This document shows positions 45,310 through 54,500 of a DNA stretch of 64,000 nt, one piece after another. The notes beneath the pieces are model-generated. The model searched no databases. It saw only the letters and a list, made by a program, of their open reading frames with translations, and was not told the DNA's origin. This stretch comes from Methanolobus halotolerans (lineage in GTDB: Archaea > Halobacteriota > Methanosarcinia > Methanosarcinales > Methanosarcinaceae). The DNA lies in contig NZ_PGGK01000002.1 of assembly GCF_004745425.1 (NCBI RefSeq), positions 186,001-250,000 on the forward strand. The letters are read 5' to 3'. Position 1 is the first letter of the stretch; each line of letters opens with the position of its first letter. A program made the translations under genes and the position numbers.

Positions 45310-46599
45310 ATGAGCGAAACCAGCGACAGTGATGTAAATCACGAAAGGTACGATTTCACAGGTGTTAACAAAGCGGAATTCGGTTATGCCGGTGCAGGAA
45401 GCGAAGAGGATTTTTCGAAATACTTGCTTGACCGCATGAGGCAGCTTGAGTCGCGTAACAGTCTGTTGAAAGAACAATGTGAACAAATTGAATCTGAAAA
45501 ACGCTTTGTTGAAAGTCAGAAACTGAAATATGAAAGAGAGGTCAGAAGGCTTCAGGCCGAGATTGACCGTCTGAAGACAGTTCCATTGGTAGTTGCTACT
45601 ATAATGGATGTGATCAGCAATGACAAAGTACTTGTGAGAAGCTCGACAGGTCCCCAGTTCATGGTCAATGCATCCCAATATATAGATGATAAGACCCTTG
45701 CACCCGGTACCAAGGTAGCCCTGAACCAGCAGACCCTTGCAATAGTAGAAGTTATTCCTGCTTCAGAAGACCCGGCGGTATCTGCAATGGAAGTCGTGGA
45801 TGCCCAGGATGTCGATTTCAATGACGTAGGTGGTCTTGAAGAACAGATACAGGAACTGGTAGAGTCCGTAGAGCTCCCACTCCTGAAGCCGGAATCATTT
45901 ACTCGCATCGGCATATCTCCACCTAAAGGAGTGTTGCTGTTCGGTGAACCCGGTACTGGTAAGACCCTTCTTGCAAAGGCCGTTGCCCGCAGGACAGAAG
46001 CTACCTTTATAAGGGTAGTAGGCTCTGAACTGATACAGAAGTATATCGGTGACGGTGCAAAGCTTGTAAGGGACATGTTCGAGATGGCAAAAAAGAAATC
46101 CCCCAGCATAATCTTCATAGATGAGCTGGATGCTATCGCATCAAGGCGTCTTAACGATACCAACGGTGCTGATCGTGAGGTACAGAGAACACTCATGCAA
46201 TTGCTTGCGGAAATGGACGGGTTCGAAACAAGAGGGGAAGTACGCATAATTGCAGCCACCAACCGGCTGGATGTGCTGGATCCGGCCATCATGAGACCTG
46301 GAAGATTTGACAGGATAGTGTATGTACCTATGCCTGATGAAGAGGCCAGGACAAATATTCTGAAGATCCACTCACGTTTCATGAACCTTGGGGAAGACGT
46401 GGATTTCAGAAAACTCGCTCGTATGACCGATGGTGCAAGCGGAGCAGATCTGAATGCGATCGCAATGGAAGCGGGAATGCTTGCAGTCAGATTTGAAAAA
46501 GAATCTATCGGAATGGAAGACTTCTTCGAATCTGCCAAAAAGGTCATGTCCAAGGTTGAGAACAAGCAGGAAGAATTGCCAACATCTATGTTTGGTTAA
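45310..46599 (+). CDS. pan: Proteasome-activating nucleotidase (PAN)
   Basis: 429 residues from the ATG at 45310, which has CGGAGG upstream; the upstream frame from 45133 runs through the promoter region. PAN unfolds substrates for the 20S proteasome. A coiled coil (about residues 35-90), an OB domain and one AAA module follow: Walker A in [13 protein letters not shown], Walker B in [12 protein letters not shown], arginine finger in [11 protein letters not shown]. The C-terminus ends in M-F-G, where the proteasome-docking HbYX motif normally has Tyr. Confidence 0.95.
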   Translation: MSETSDSDVNHERYDFTGVNKAEFGYAGAGSEEDFSKYLLDRMRQLESRNSLLKEQCEQIESEKRFVESQKLKYEREVRRLQAEIDRLKTVPLVVATIMDVISNDKVLVRSSTGPQFMVNASQYIDDKTLAPGTKVALNQQTLAIVEVIPASEDPAVSAMEVVDAQDVDFNDVGGLEEQIQELVESVELPLLKPESFTRIGISPPKGVLLFGEPGTGKTLLAKAVARRTEATFIRVVGSELIQKYIGDGAKLVRDMFEMAKKKSPSIIFIDELDAIASRRLNDTNGADREVQRTLMQLLAEMDGFETRGEVRIIAATNRLDVLDPAIMRPGRFDRIVYVPMPDEEARTNILKIHSRFMNLGEDVDFRKLARMTDGASGADLNAIAMEAGMLAVRFEKESIGMEDFFESAKKVMSKVENKQEELPTSMFG

Positions 46600-46759
46600 T
46601 TCGACCTCACTTTTTATTTAATCAGATGCAATCTCTGCTTTTATAGCTATTTTTGTGTATCATTGAATTATTATACAAATTCAACCGGACCTAATATTAG
46701 ATATCATATCTCTAACCTGTCGGTAAAGTACTTCTGATGTCTTTTGCATAACTTACCCT

Positions 46760-47347
46760 GTGAGCAGGTTCCATATTAAAGAAGAGATACGCATACTTGG
46801 CATTGATGATTCTGCCCTGATCAGTGAAAGTATATTGATAGTGGGTGCCTTTTTCAGAGGAGGGTTGTGGCTGGACGGAGTCATGCGTTCATACCTCACA
46901 AGGGATGGCATGGACGGCACGGACACCATTGAAGAGATGGTTAAAAGCAGCAAGCACTATACACAGATACGCATTATAATGCTTGATGGTATAACCTATG
47001 GGGGGTTCAACACTATTGACATCGTTCATCTGTATGAGGAAACCGGCATACCTGTCATAGTCCTGATGCGCGAGTATCCGGATTTCGGGATGATCCGTAA
47101 GGCACTTGAATATCTGCCGCACAAAGACCTGAGAGAGGAAATTATCGCAAAGGCCGGAAAGATATCAAAAGTTCATACAAAGAATACACTGAACCCGGTT
47201 TACATCCAGTGCAGGGGGATAGATATCAAAGACGCTGCCAGAATCGTCAAGCTCAGCGCTACAAGGAGCAATATCCCCGAGCCCCTGCGTGTAGCCCATC
47301 TCATCGCCACAGGGATCATTCTCGGAGAATCAAGAGGCAAAGCCTAA
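46760..47347 (+). CDS. DUF99 family protein
   Basis: 195 residues with the DUF99 pattern EIRILGIDDSALI, AFFRGGLWLDGVM and IMLDGITYGGFNTID, a family distantly related to endonuclease V. The function is unknown. The start is probably GTG; no clear ribosome site is seen. The gap 46600-46759 before it is AT-rich and shows no other feature. Confidence 0.82.
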   Translation: MSRFHIKEEIRILGIDDSALISESILIVGAFFRGGLWLDGVMRSYLTRDGMDGTDTIEEMVKSSKHYTQIRIIMLDGITYGGFNTIDIVHLYEETGIPVIVLMREYPDFGMIRKALEYLPHKDLREEIIAKAGKISKVHTKNTLNPVYIQCRGIDIKDAARIVKLSATRSNIPEPLRVAHLIATGIILGESRGKA

Positions 47348-47361
47348 ACGGAAACACAGAT

Positions 47362-48705
47362 TTAAACCATGCATGCACCGATCAGTCTTACTCCTTCCTG
47401 CATCAGTGATTCTGCCCTTTCTTCCGTCCTCGACTCTGCGAATACGCGTATGATGGGCTCTGTTCCGGAGGGTCTTATGAGCACCCATCCATCATCGTGC
47501 CATATCTTGACCCCATCTGTGGTGTCCACCTCGTTTGCAGCACCAACAAGGCCCATTTTCACTCTTTCCATCGTAGCGACCAAATCCGTGCACCTGACTT
47601 TGGTCTTGGAATTGTAATAGACAGGTACGCTTTCAGCCAGTTCCGATAATTTATATCCGCTTGCGATAATCTCAAGAAACTTTGCACAGGCCATGCCACC
47701 GTCACGACAGTACTGGTGCTCAGGGAAAATAAGGCCCCCATTTCCCTCACCACCGAATACAGCATCAATCTCCATCATTTTGCGGGCCACATTGATAGAA
47801 CCCACTGCAGTCCATACAAGTTCGACACCTGCTTCCCGGGTAATATCCATCATCCTGGAAGAAGAACTCACAGGCGTTACAACAGGACCTTTTTTTCTCC
47901 CAATTATATACTTTGTCATCATCGCAAGCAGTACATCTTCGGGTATGAAATTACCCCTCTCATCAATGAATACAGCTCGATCAGCATCGCCATCCTGGGC
48001 TACTCCCATGACCGCACCTGTCAATTTGACCAGCTCGATAAGCTCTTCCAGAACATCGGGAGTAGGTTCAGGATTACGCCAGGGAAACGTGCCATCCACC
48101 TGAGAATTTATCGTAATCACCTCACATCCGAGTTTCTGAAGGAGGAAAGGAAGGGTTACCGAGCCGGCCCCACAGCCGGCATCTGCAACAACTTTGAATC
48201 TGTTCTCACGAATAGCCTCACTGTCCACAGAATCTATTATCCCGTTAATGTAACGTTTATTTGCATTCAGGTCCGTTTGGAGATCACCAGTCCTTTCCCA
48301 TGATGCGGCCACGAATTCCCCGGAATAGTATATTCTTTCAACTTCCCCTTCCCCATCCCTTGAGAATTCACTGCCATCATCTGCTATGAGTTTAATCCCG
48401 TTGTACTCACGAGGGTTATGTGACGCCGTTATCACTATGCCCGCATCAGCATGGTCCTTGACATAGTACTGGATAGAAGGAGTAGGAACTATTCCCAAAT
48501 CTATAACCGTCAGGCCGGCAGACAGTGCACCTGCTATGGCAGCTGATTTCAGCATTTCACCTGAAGCCCTTGTATCCATGCCGATGGCTACTGTTCCCTT
48601 AGATCTCATATACGTGCCAACACTTCTGGCAACATCTATCACAAGCTGAGGAGTAATGTACTCGTTTGCGATTCCCCTAACACCATTTGTTCCAAAAAAC
48701 GCCAT
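47362..48705 (-). CDS. glmM: Phosphohexomutase (phosphoglucosamine/phosphomannomutase family)
   Basis: 447 residues from the ATG at 48705 (GGTGAT six bases upstream). The phosphoserine loop is VITASHNPREYNG, the Mg2+ loop is AQDGDADRAVF, the sugar loop is GGEGNGGLIFP and the phosphate-binding loop is RPSGTEPIIRVF. It interconverts 1- and 6-phosphates of glucosamine or mannose for nucleotide-sugar synthesis. Whether glucosamine, glucose or mannose is the main substrate is not decided by sequence. Confidence 0.92.
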   Translation of the reverse strand: MAFFGTNGVRGIANEYITPQLVIDVARSVGTYMRSKGTVAIGMDTRASGEMLKSAAIAGALSAGLTVIDLGIVPTPSIQYYVKDHADAGIVITASHNPREYNGIKLIADDGSEFSRDGEGEVERIYYSGEFVAASWERTGDLQTDLNANKRYINGIIDSVDSEAIRENRFKVVADAGCGAGSVTLPFLLQKLGCEVITINSQVDGTFPWRNPEPTPDVLEELIELVKLTGAVMGVAQDGDADRAVFIDERGNFIPEDVLLAMMTKYIIGRKKGPVVTPVSSSSRMMDITREAGVELVWTAVGSINVARKMMEIDAVFGGEGNGGLIFPEHQYCRDGGMACAKFLEIIASGYKLSELAESVPVYYNSKTKVRCTDLVATMERVKMGLVGAANEVDTTDGVKIWHDDGWVLIRPSGTEPIIRVFAESRTEERAESLMQEGVRLIGACMV

Positions 48706-48811
48706 TTGAATATCACCCATATATAAGGACCAGGTATTAACTCTAAACCTGAAACTCTATGTTATTCTTAATGTGATTATCTTAATAAGGCATTTCCCCA
48801 TATTCAGTACT

Positions 48812-49612
48812 ATGGACACAAAAGAGATCACATCTCTTGAAAATGCGATCCGCAGAAAAAAAAGTGCAGTCGTGGCTTTCTCAGGGGGTGTTGACAGTGC
48901 GACCCTTGCATACCTGGCCCATAAGACTTTAGGGGACAAGGCAGTTGCCATTACGATCAAACTCCGCTCCTTCCCGGACCGGGAACTCGAACATGCAAAA
49001 ATGGTTGCGGACGAGATCGGTATAAAGCACAGGATTGTGTTCTTTGAAGAGCTGAAAGTCCCTTCAATAGCCAATAACACTGCGCAAAGATGTTATCATT
49101 GCAAGAAGAAGATACTTCATTTGCTTGACACAACCAGGAAAGAACTTGGCTTTGATGTGATCCTGGAAGGGAGCAATGCATCGGACAAAAATACGTACCG
49201 TCCGGGCAGAAAAGCAATTATGGAAGCAGACGAGCCGGTGCACTCTCCCTACATAGAGCTGGATGTGACAAAGGAAGAGATACGCCATATAGCCATAAAA
49301 GCCGGACTGACCGTTGCCGACAGGCCTCCATCTCCCTGTCTTGCATCAAGGTTTCCCTACGGGAATGTATTGACCGAAGAAGCCATCAGAAGAGTTGAAC
49401 TTTCAGAGAATTTCCTGTCAGACCTTGGTTTTATGGAGTTGAGAGTAAGGGACCATGGCAGAATAGCCCGCATCGAAATCCATCCCTTTGATTTCAAGAA
49501 TCTTCTATTACACAGGGAAAATATCATAGCATACTTTAAAAAGACAGGTTTTGATTACGTAACCCTTGATATGGAAGGTTTCCGTAGTGGCAGCATGGAT
49601 GAGATATTATGA
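48812..49612 (+). CDS. larE: LarE-like ATP-dependent sulfur transferase
   Basis: 266 residues from the ATG at 48812; the frame from 48773 adds a hydrophobic stretch with no function. The PP-loop SGGVDSATLAYLAHK binds ATP, and RPPSPCLASRFPYG carries a single conserved Cys, the position of the sacrificial cysteine of LarE in making the nickel-pincer cofactor. larA/B/C are not in the window, so the true substrate is open. A TATA-like element lies about 27 bases before the ATG, suggesting a leaderless message. Confidence 0.87.
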   Translation: MDTKEITSLENAIRRKKSAVVAFSGGVDSATLAYLAHKTLGDKAVAITIKLRSFPDRELEHAKMVADEIGIKHRIVFFEELKVPSIANNTAQRCYHCKKKILHLLDTTRKELGFDVILEGSNASDKNTYRPGRKAIMEADEPVHSPYIELDVTKEEIRHIAIKAGLTVADRPPSPCLASRFPYGNVLTEEAIRRVELSENFLSDLGFMELRVRDHGRIARIEIHPFDFKNLLLHRENIIAYFKKTGFDYVTLDMEGFRSGSMDEIL

Positions 49613-50034
49613 ACCCGGAAATATCCATACGTGATGCATCGAACGGAGATATGGGACCCATACAGGTACTGATGTCAACTTATTTCCTTGATATCGAAGG
49701 AATATCATCGGAATGTTTTGCGGTTGCAGAGAAACAGGGAAAGATCATAGGTGCCGGAGCAATTATCAAAGATACTTTCCCGGAGATCCATTCCATAGCT
49801 GTGCACCCTAATTACCGGGGAACAGGAATAGGAACCTCGTTGATCCATCATATTCTTTCACGAATTCCAACAGGAAGTTTGGTTTATGCCAGAACGACAT
49901 GTCCCGCGTTCTTTGAAAGCGCAGGTTTTGTGAAAGCAGATCCTTCGAAAAAAGCAGAGATATGGGACGACTGTGCCGGATGCGACAGGTTAAATACATG
50001 TAAGCAATCTGTCATGTGCCTGGAATTGAAATAA
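49609..50034 (+). CDS. GNAT N-acetyltransferase with cysteine-rich tail
   Basis: 141 residues. The acetyl-CoA loop is HPNYRGTGIGTSLIHHIL. It resembles the short archaeal ArgA-like acetyltransferases (N-acetylglutamate synthase type). The C-terminus has four cysteines in CAGCDRLNTCKQSVMC that could bind zinc or an Fe-S cluster. The start overlaps the larE stop (ATGA). Confidence 0.85.
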   Translation: MNPEISIRDASNGDMGPIQVLMSTYFLDIEGISSECFAVAEKQGKIIGAGAIIKDTFPEIHSIAVHPNYRGTGIGTSLIHHILSRIPTGSLVYARTTCPAFFESAGFVKADPSKKAEIWDDCAGCDRLNTCKQSVMCLELK

Positions 50035-50055
50035 ACATGGAGCAACGGTGAAAGT

Positions 50056-50613
50056 ATGCTTACTCTTGGAATAGTGAACACATATGATAAGATCAAGGTA
50101 CTGGATGCCCATTACAGGGCCATTGCAAGAGCTGCTCCCATATGCCATGCCTTCGGATTCTCTTTAGCATTATTTGATTTTCCCTTTAAGATGACACCCG
50201 ATGAGCTTGTGGAATATGTAGCTGACAAGACCACAATCGGTGAATCGGGAAAATTCCTTCGCTTGCTGCATGAAAAGAAAAAACTCTTTGTGTTCGATCT
50301 GCCAAAAAAGGGTTTCCAGCCCCAGCTAGGATCTGTAGTAGTAACATCTTCAAAGCCGGAGGAAAGGCGTTCGGTCATGCCGGAGGCCCTGGCAAGCGAC
50401 ATCCTGCACAACAAATCTTTTCTGCTGCTTGTGGGGCTTGGCCATAAAGGTCTGCCAAAAAATCTTTTTGAAATGGCACCATACCACCTTGATATCACAG
50501 GCAATGGCACATCCCTGGAAACATGTACTGCCATAGGATGCATCCCCGCCTATCTGATGGGACTTGTCCATGCAGGAGAACACAAAGGTAGTATCCAGGG
50601 GAAACCTAATTAA
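50056..50613 (+). CDS. DUF531 family protein
   Basis: 185 residues. The order LGIVNTYDKIKVLDAHYRAI then LLLVGLGHKGLP and HLDITGNGTSLETCTAIGCI suggests the DUF531 family found in methanogens, probably with a SPOUT-like fold (a knotted methyltransferase) judging by the glycine-rich C-terminal loops; this is inference. It lies between the acetyltransferase and DUF166 genes, in the same direction. Confidence 0.7.
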   Translation: MLTLGIVNTYDKIKVLDAHYRAIARAAPICHAFGFSLALFDFPFKMTPDELVEYVADKTTIGESGKFLRLLHEKKKLFVFDLPKKGFQPQLGSVVVTSSKPEERRSVMPEALASDILHNKSFLLLVGLGHKGLPKNLFEMAPYHLDITGNGTSLETCTAIGCIPAYLMGLVHAGEHKGSIQGKPN

Positions 50614-50637
50614 CAATTGATACTGACATTTCCTAAT

Positions 50638-51393
50638 ATGCGTCTTAACATTTTTTATTCCGGCGATTTCGGAAAAAAAGTGATTGGAAACCTTATCAAC
50701 TCTGACAGGTTCTGTGTATCCTGCGGGGAATTGTGTGACCACTGCAGAGAATCCCGCGAGGGATTTGCAAATATTATCACAGGGATCTTTGAACTGCGGA
50801 CAGACCTGCCGGACTTTGTAGAGGAGCCCATGGAATATATGCCTGTAGATATCCCTGAGTGCAACCTTATCCTTGCGATCGATCTTAACCCGGATCTTCT
50901 CATGGCAATACCCGGGATCGCGGAAAAGTCAGGTGCAAAAGGAGTTATTATTCCAGTAGATGATTCCAGGCTCACACCTGCAGGACTTACCGAGCAGGTG
51001 AAAAAAGAACTGGCCTCCAGAAGTATAGAATGTGAATGTCCCAAACCTTTCTGTTCACTGGATATAACAGGAAAGGATCCGATCGATGAGTTCGTAAAAC
51101 TCGGCTTTGGAAAACCTCTTCTTAATCTTGAGCTGGATAAAAGGAACAATATTTTCACCCACACGGAGATTATCAGGGATGCGCCCTGTGGCTCCACATG
51201 GTTCGTTGCAAAGAAGCTCAAGTGGTCGGATATAAAAGATTACAAGGAAACTATCTCAGGTGCCCATCACTCATACCCCTGTACCGCAAGTATGGAAAAG
51301 GACCCGCAGATAGGAGATACCATCCTGCATAAAGCGGGTTATATAGTTAGGAAAAGTGTGGAAGATGCAATGGAAATGTCAGAAGATCAATGA
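50638..51393 (+). CDS. DUF166 family protein
   Basis: About 251 residues from the ATG at 50638 (LNIFYSGDFGKKVIGNLIN); a TTG at 50617 is also in frame. The DUF166 pattern includes FCVSCGELCDHCRESR, ECECPKPFCSLD, RDAPCGSTWFVAKKL and AHHSYPCTASM, so cysteines are spread over the whole protein and could hold a metal centre. The function is unknown. Confidence 0.8.
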   Translation: MRLNIFYSGDFGKKVIGNLINSDRFCVSCGELCDHCRESREGFANIITGIFELRTDLPDFVEEPMEYMPVDIPECNLILAIDLNPDLLMAIPGIAEKSGAKGVIIPVDDSRLTPAGLTEQVKKELASRSIECECPKPFCSLDITGKDPIDEFVKLGFGKPLLNLELDKRNNIFTHTEIIRDAPCGSTWFVAKKLKWSDIKDYKETISGAHHSYPCTASMEKDPQIGDTILHKAGYIVRKSVEDAMEMSEDQ

Positions 51394-51533
51394 AAGATTA
51401 TCAATAGAAATTGTTTAAAAATAAAGTACAGAGAAGATAGTGGAATTAAAGTTTCAGTTGAATAAACAAACTGAAACCTTATATTTCCAATCTATCCTCA
51501 CCCGGATTTGTACATTGTTTATTAATTAACTAT

Positions 51534-54500
51534 TTATCCGGATCCGACAGTAATCGTACCCTGATAGGTTTCGCCTCCTCCCTGGACTGTGTATTCATAA
51601 ACACCAGGACTCCTGAACAGGCGGCTGTACATGTTACCAGGTTCAATTGATCCTGAATCAAATGATCCATCGGTTATAGTTAACGTCTGATTTCCAGCAT
51701 TTGTCCACACAACACCCTCATCCACAGGGACGCGGATATTTGCAGGCTCAATACCAGACTCACTTATTGATACAACGTCTGTTTCTACTATTTCACCTTC
51801 TGGGATTACCTGGTTTTCTCCATCGGCATTCTCAGTCGCATTGTCTTCTGTTGCATTATCCTCGGTCTCGTTGTCCATGGTCTCGTTGTCCATGGTCTCG
51901 TTGTCCATGGTCTCGTTGTCCATGGTCTCGTTGTCCATGGTCTCATTACAGCTCACCCATGCACTGTCATCTCCTGCCTCTCCGATATTATTGAAGTCTA
52001 CGGCAATCTTATATCCTTCTTCGTTTGGAGGCAACATGCCATCCCACGAATCATTAAAGTAGACTATTATCGGACCATTGGAGGTATCACTCTGGTTTGC
52101 TATGATCCTTGTGATGACAGTTCCTTCACTCTGATCCAGTATTGTCCAGTTACCTTGCGAATCTGTCACATTTGTGATCATATCCCCTGGCACATTCATG
52201 ACAATCGTGTTGATCACAGCATCCGGGAACATTTCCATAGTTTCGTTCACCATTTCAATTTCCGCAGTGTAAGGAGTTGTCTCGTTGTTGACCATCAGAG
52301 TTGCATTAAGGTCTCCCTGATATTCACTCTTGTCTTCTTCTACATTGTTCAGGTAACATGTGACATCAGTCACATTATCCATCTCATCCGGTTGTGTTGG
52401 CGGTGTCACTTCACCGTCCTCGACCTCTTCACAGTATCCAAGAGTGATCCAGGCACTATCATTACCCATCTCTCCGATGTTACGGACATCCGTTGAAATC
52501 ACATAGCCATCTTCATTTTCCGGCAGTGTGCCATTCCAGGACTCATTGAAATAGATTGTAGCCGGAAGTGTTGCATTCTCAACATCGCCACTCACTGAGA
52601 TCATCGTTTGGAAATCACCGAACGGGTTATCGACAGCTTCTTCAGCAGTAATTCTTGTCAGGAAGAAACCAAAAGGATTCTCCATCTCAAGATCTGTAAT
52701 CTCCCACTCATTTCCAGCTGAATCATTCGCATTCATGATCTGATCGGCAGGAACATTGAGCAGAACTGTATTCACCGTTGCGTTCGGGAAAGTCTCATTG
52801 GTGTCATTGGTAAGGTCTATCTGAGCCGTGAAAGGATCTGATTGCGTATCGACCATCATTGTAGCATTCAACTGGCCTTCATACTGACTCTTGTCATCTT
52901 CTACAACATTGAGATAACATATTGTCACATTTCCGTCAGTCACATTTCCGTCAGTCACGTTTCCGTCGGTCACATTTCCGTCGGTCACATTTCCGTCAGT
53001 CACATTTCCGTCGGTCACATTTCCGTCAGTCACGTTTCCGTCGGTCACATTTCCGTCAGTCACGTTTCCGTCGGTCACATTTCCGTCGGTCACATTTCCG
53101 TCGGTCACATTTCCGTCAGTCACATTTCCGTCGGTCACATTTCCGTCGGTCACATTACCATCAGTAACATCGCCGTTTGTAACGTCACCGTCGGTAATAT
53201 TAACATCTGTAATGTTATTGTATGCCCAGACAGAATAGTCCTCACCCCAGCGAATATGGATTGCCAGATCGAGTTCTTCAGGGCAATCATCATATTCAAT
53301 TGTAACACTGGTGCTCCTGTCATTTGCCGAACTTATCTCATAGTAAGCATCTCCGCTTTCAAAGTTATCGGAGAATGGTCCGGGGAAAGGTGGCTCAGTA
53401 GAGACGTCCCAGTTGATCGAAGTGTTATCATCAGTGATGTTTGCTGATCCCGGACTAATCAGTATTGACTTAATTCCAGGGTTTGCACTCTCGTTAACAC
53501 CGTAGTCACTTGCGTCTTCGATCTGCAACTGACCTTCAGTACATGTGATGTTAAAATCGATCATGACATCTTCAGGGAGAGTATCGCTCAGTTCCCATTC
53601 CCCTACTGTGACATTATCATCTGCGATATCGTCTTCTGTGACATTGTCACAATAGCCTGTTATCCATGCACTTTCATTACCCATTTCTCCGATGTTCTGT
53701 ACATCCAGAGCTACTGTGTATTCGTCCTCATTTTCAGACAGAGTACCATTCCAGGTTTCATTGAGGTATATAGTCAATGGACCTGATATGTTAGTAGCGT
53801 TCTCACCGGGTTCAACTTCTGTAGCGAAGTTTCCAAACGGATAGAGTTCTCCAAGTTCTTCCTGTGTTGAAGGTGGGATCAGTACTCCATCAATTACATG
53901 TATCACACCATTGCTGGCCTCAATGTCAGCAGTTGTTACTGTAGCATTGTTGACCATGACGCTACCATTTTCTTCAGTAATGTTGAGCACCTCGCCCTGA
54001 ACAGTGGTCAGGTTGTCAGTCTCAGCGAGAGTAGTAGCGTTGTATTCTCCTTCAACTACATGATAGGTCAGAACACCGGTTAATGCCGCTTCATCTTCAA
54101 GAAGCATATCAAGTGTATTTCCCGGAAGTCTGTCAAAGGACTTGTTTGTCGGTGCAAACACAGTGTATGGTCCCTCTGCGGCCAGTGTGTCTGTAAGGTT
54201 GGCGGCATTAAGGGCTGTGACAAGTGTCTCAAGCGAATCAGAACTTGCAACTACCTCAGCGATTGTGACATTCTCGCCTCCAAGGTCAACGCTTACATTG
54301 TCATCAGGTTCATCATCAACGTTATTTACGACCCATTCGTTACCTGCTGAATCTGTTGCATTCATGATCTGATCAGCAGGAACATTTAGCATGAAACTGC
54401 CAAGTGTCGCATTTGAGAAATTATCCTTAGTATCATTGGTCAGATCCAGCTGTATACCATAAGGAACAGTTTCGTTCCTGACCATCATTGAAGCATTAAG

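Noticed and set aside
45552-46565. 337-codon minus-strand frame opposite pan
   Set aside because: Shadow of the AAA ATPase gene; no motif and no ribosome site.
52842-53447. Long plus-strand reading frame rich in SHISVGHI and RRSHF repeats
   Set aside because: It is the complement of the 15-bp NVTDG array in the surface protein gene; a repeat of length divisible by three keeps all frames open. It has no ribosome site.
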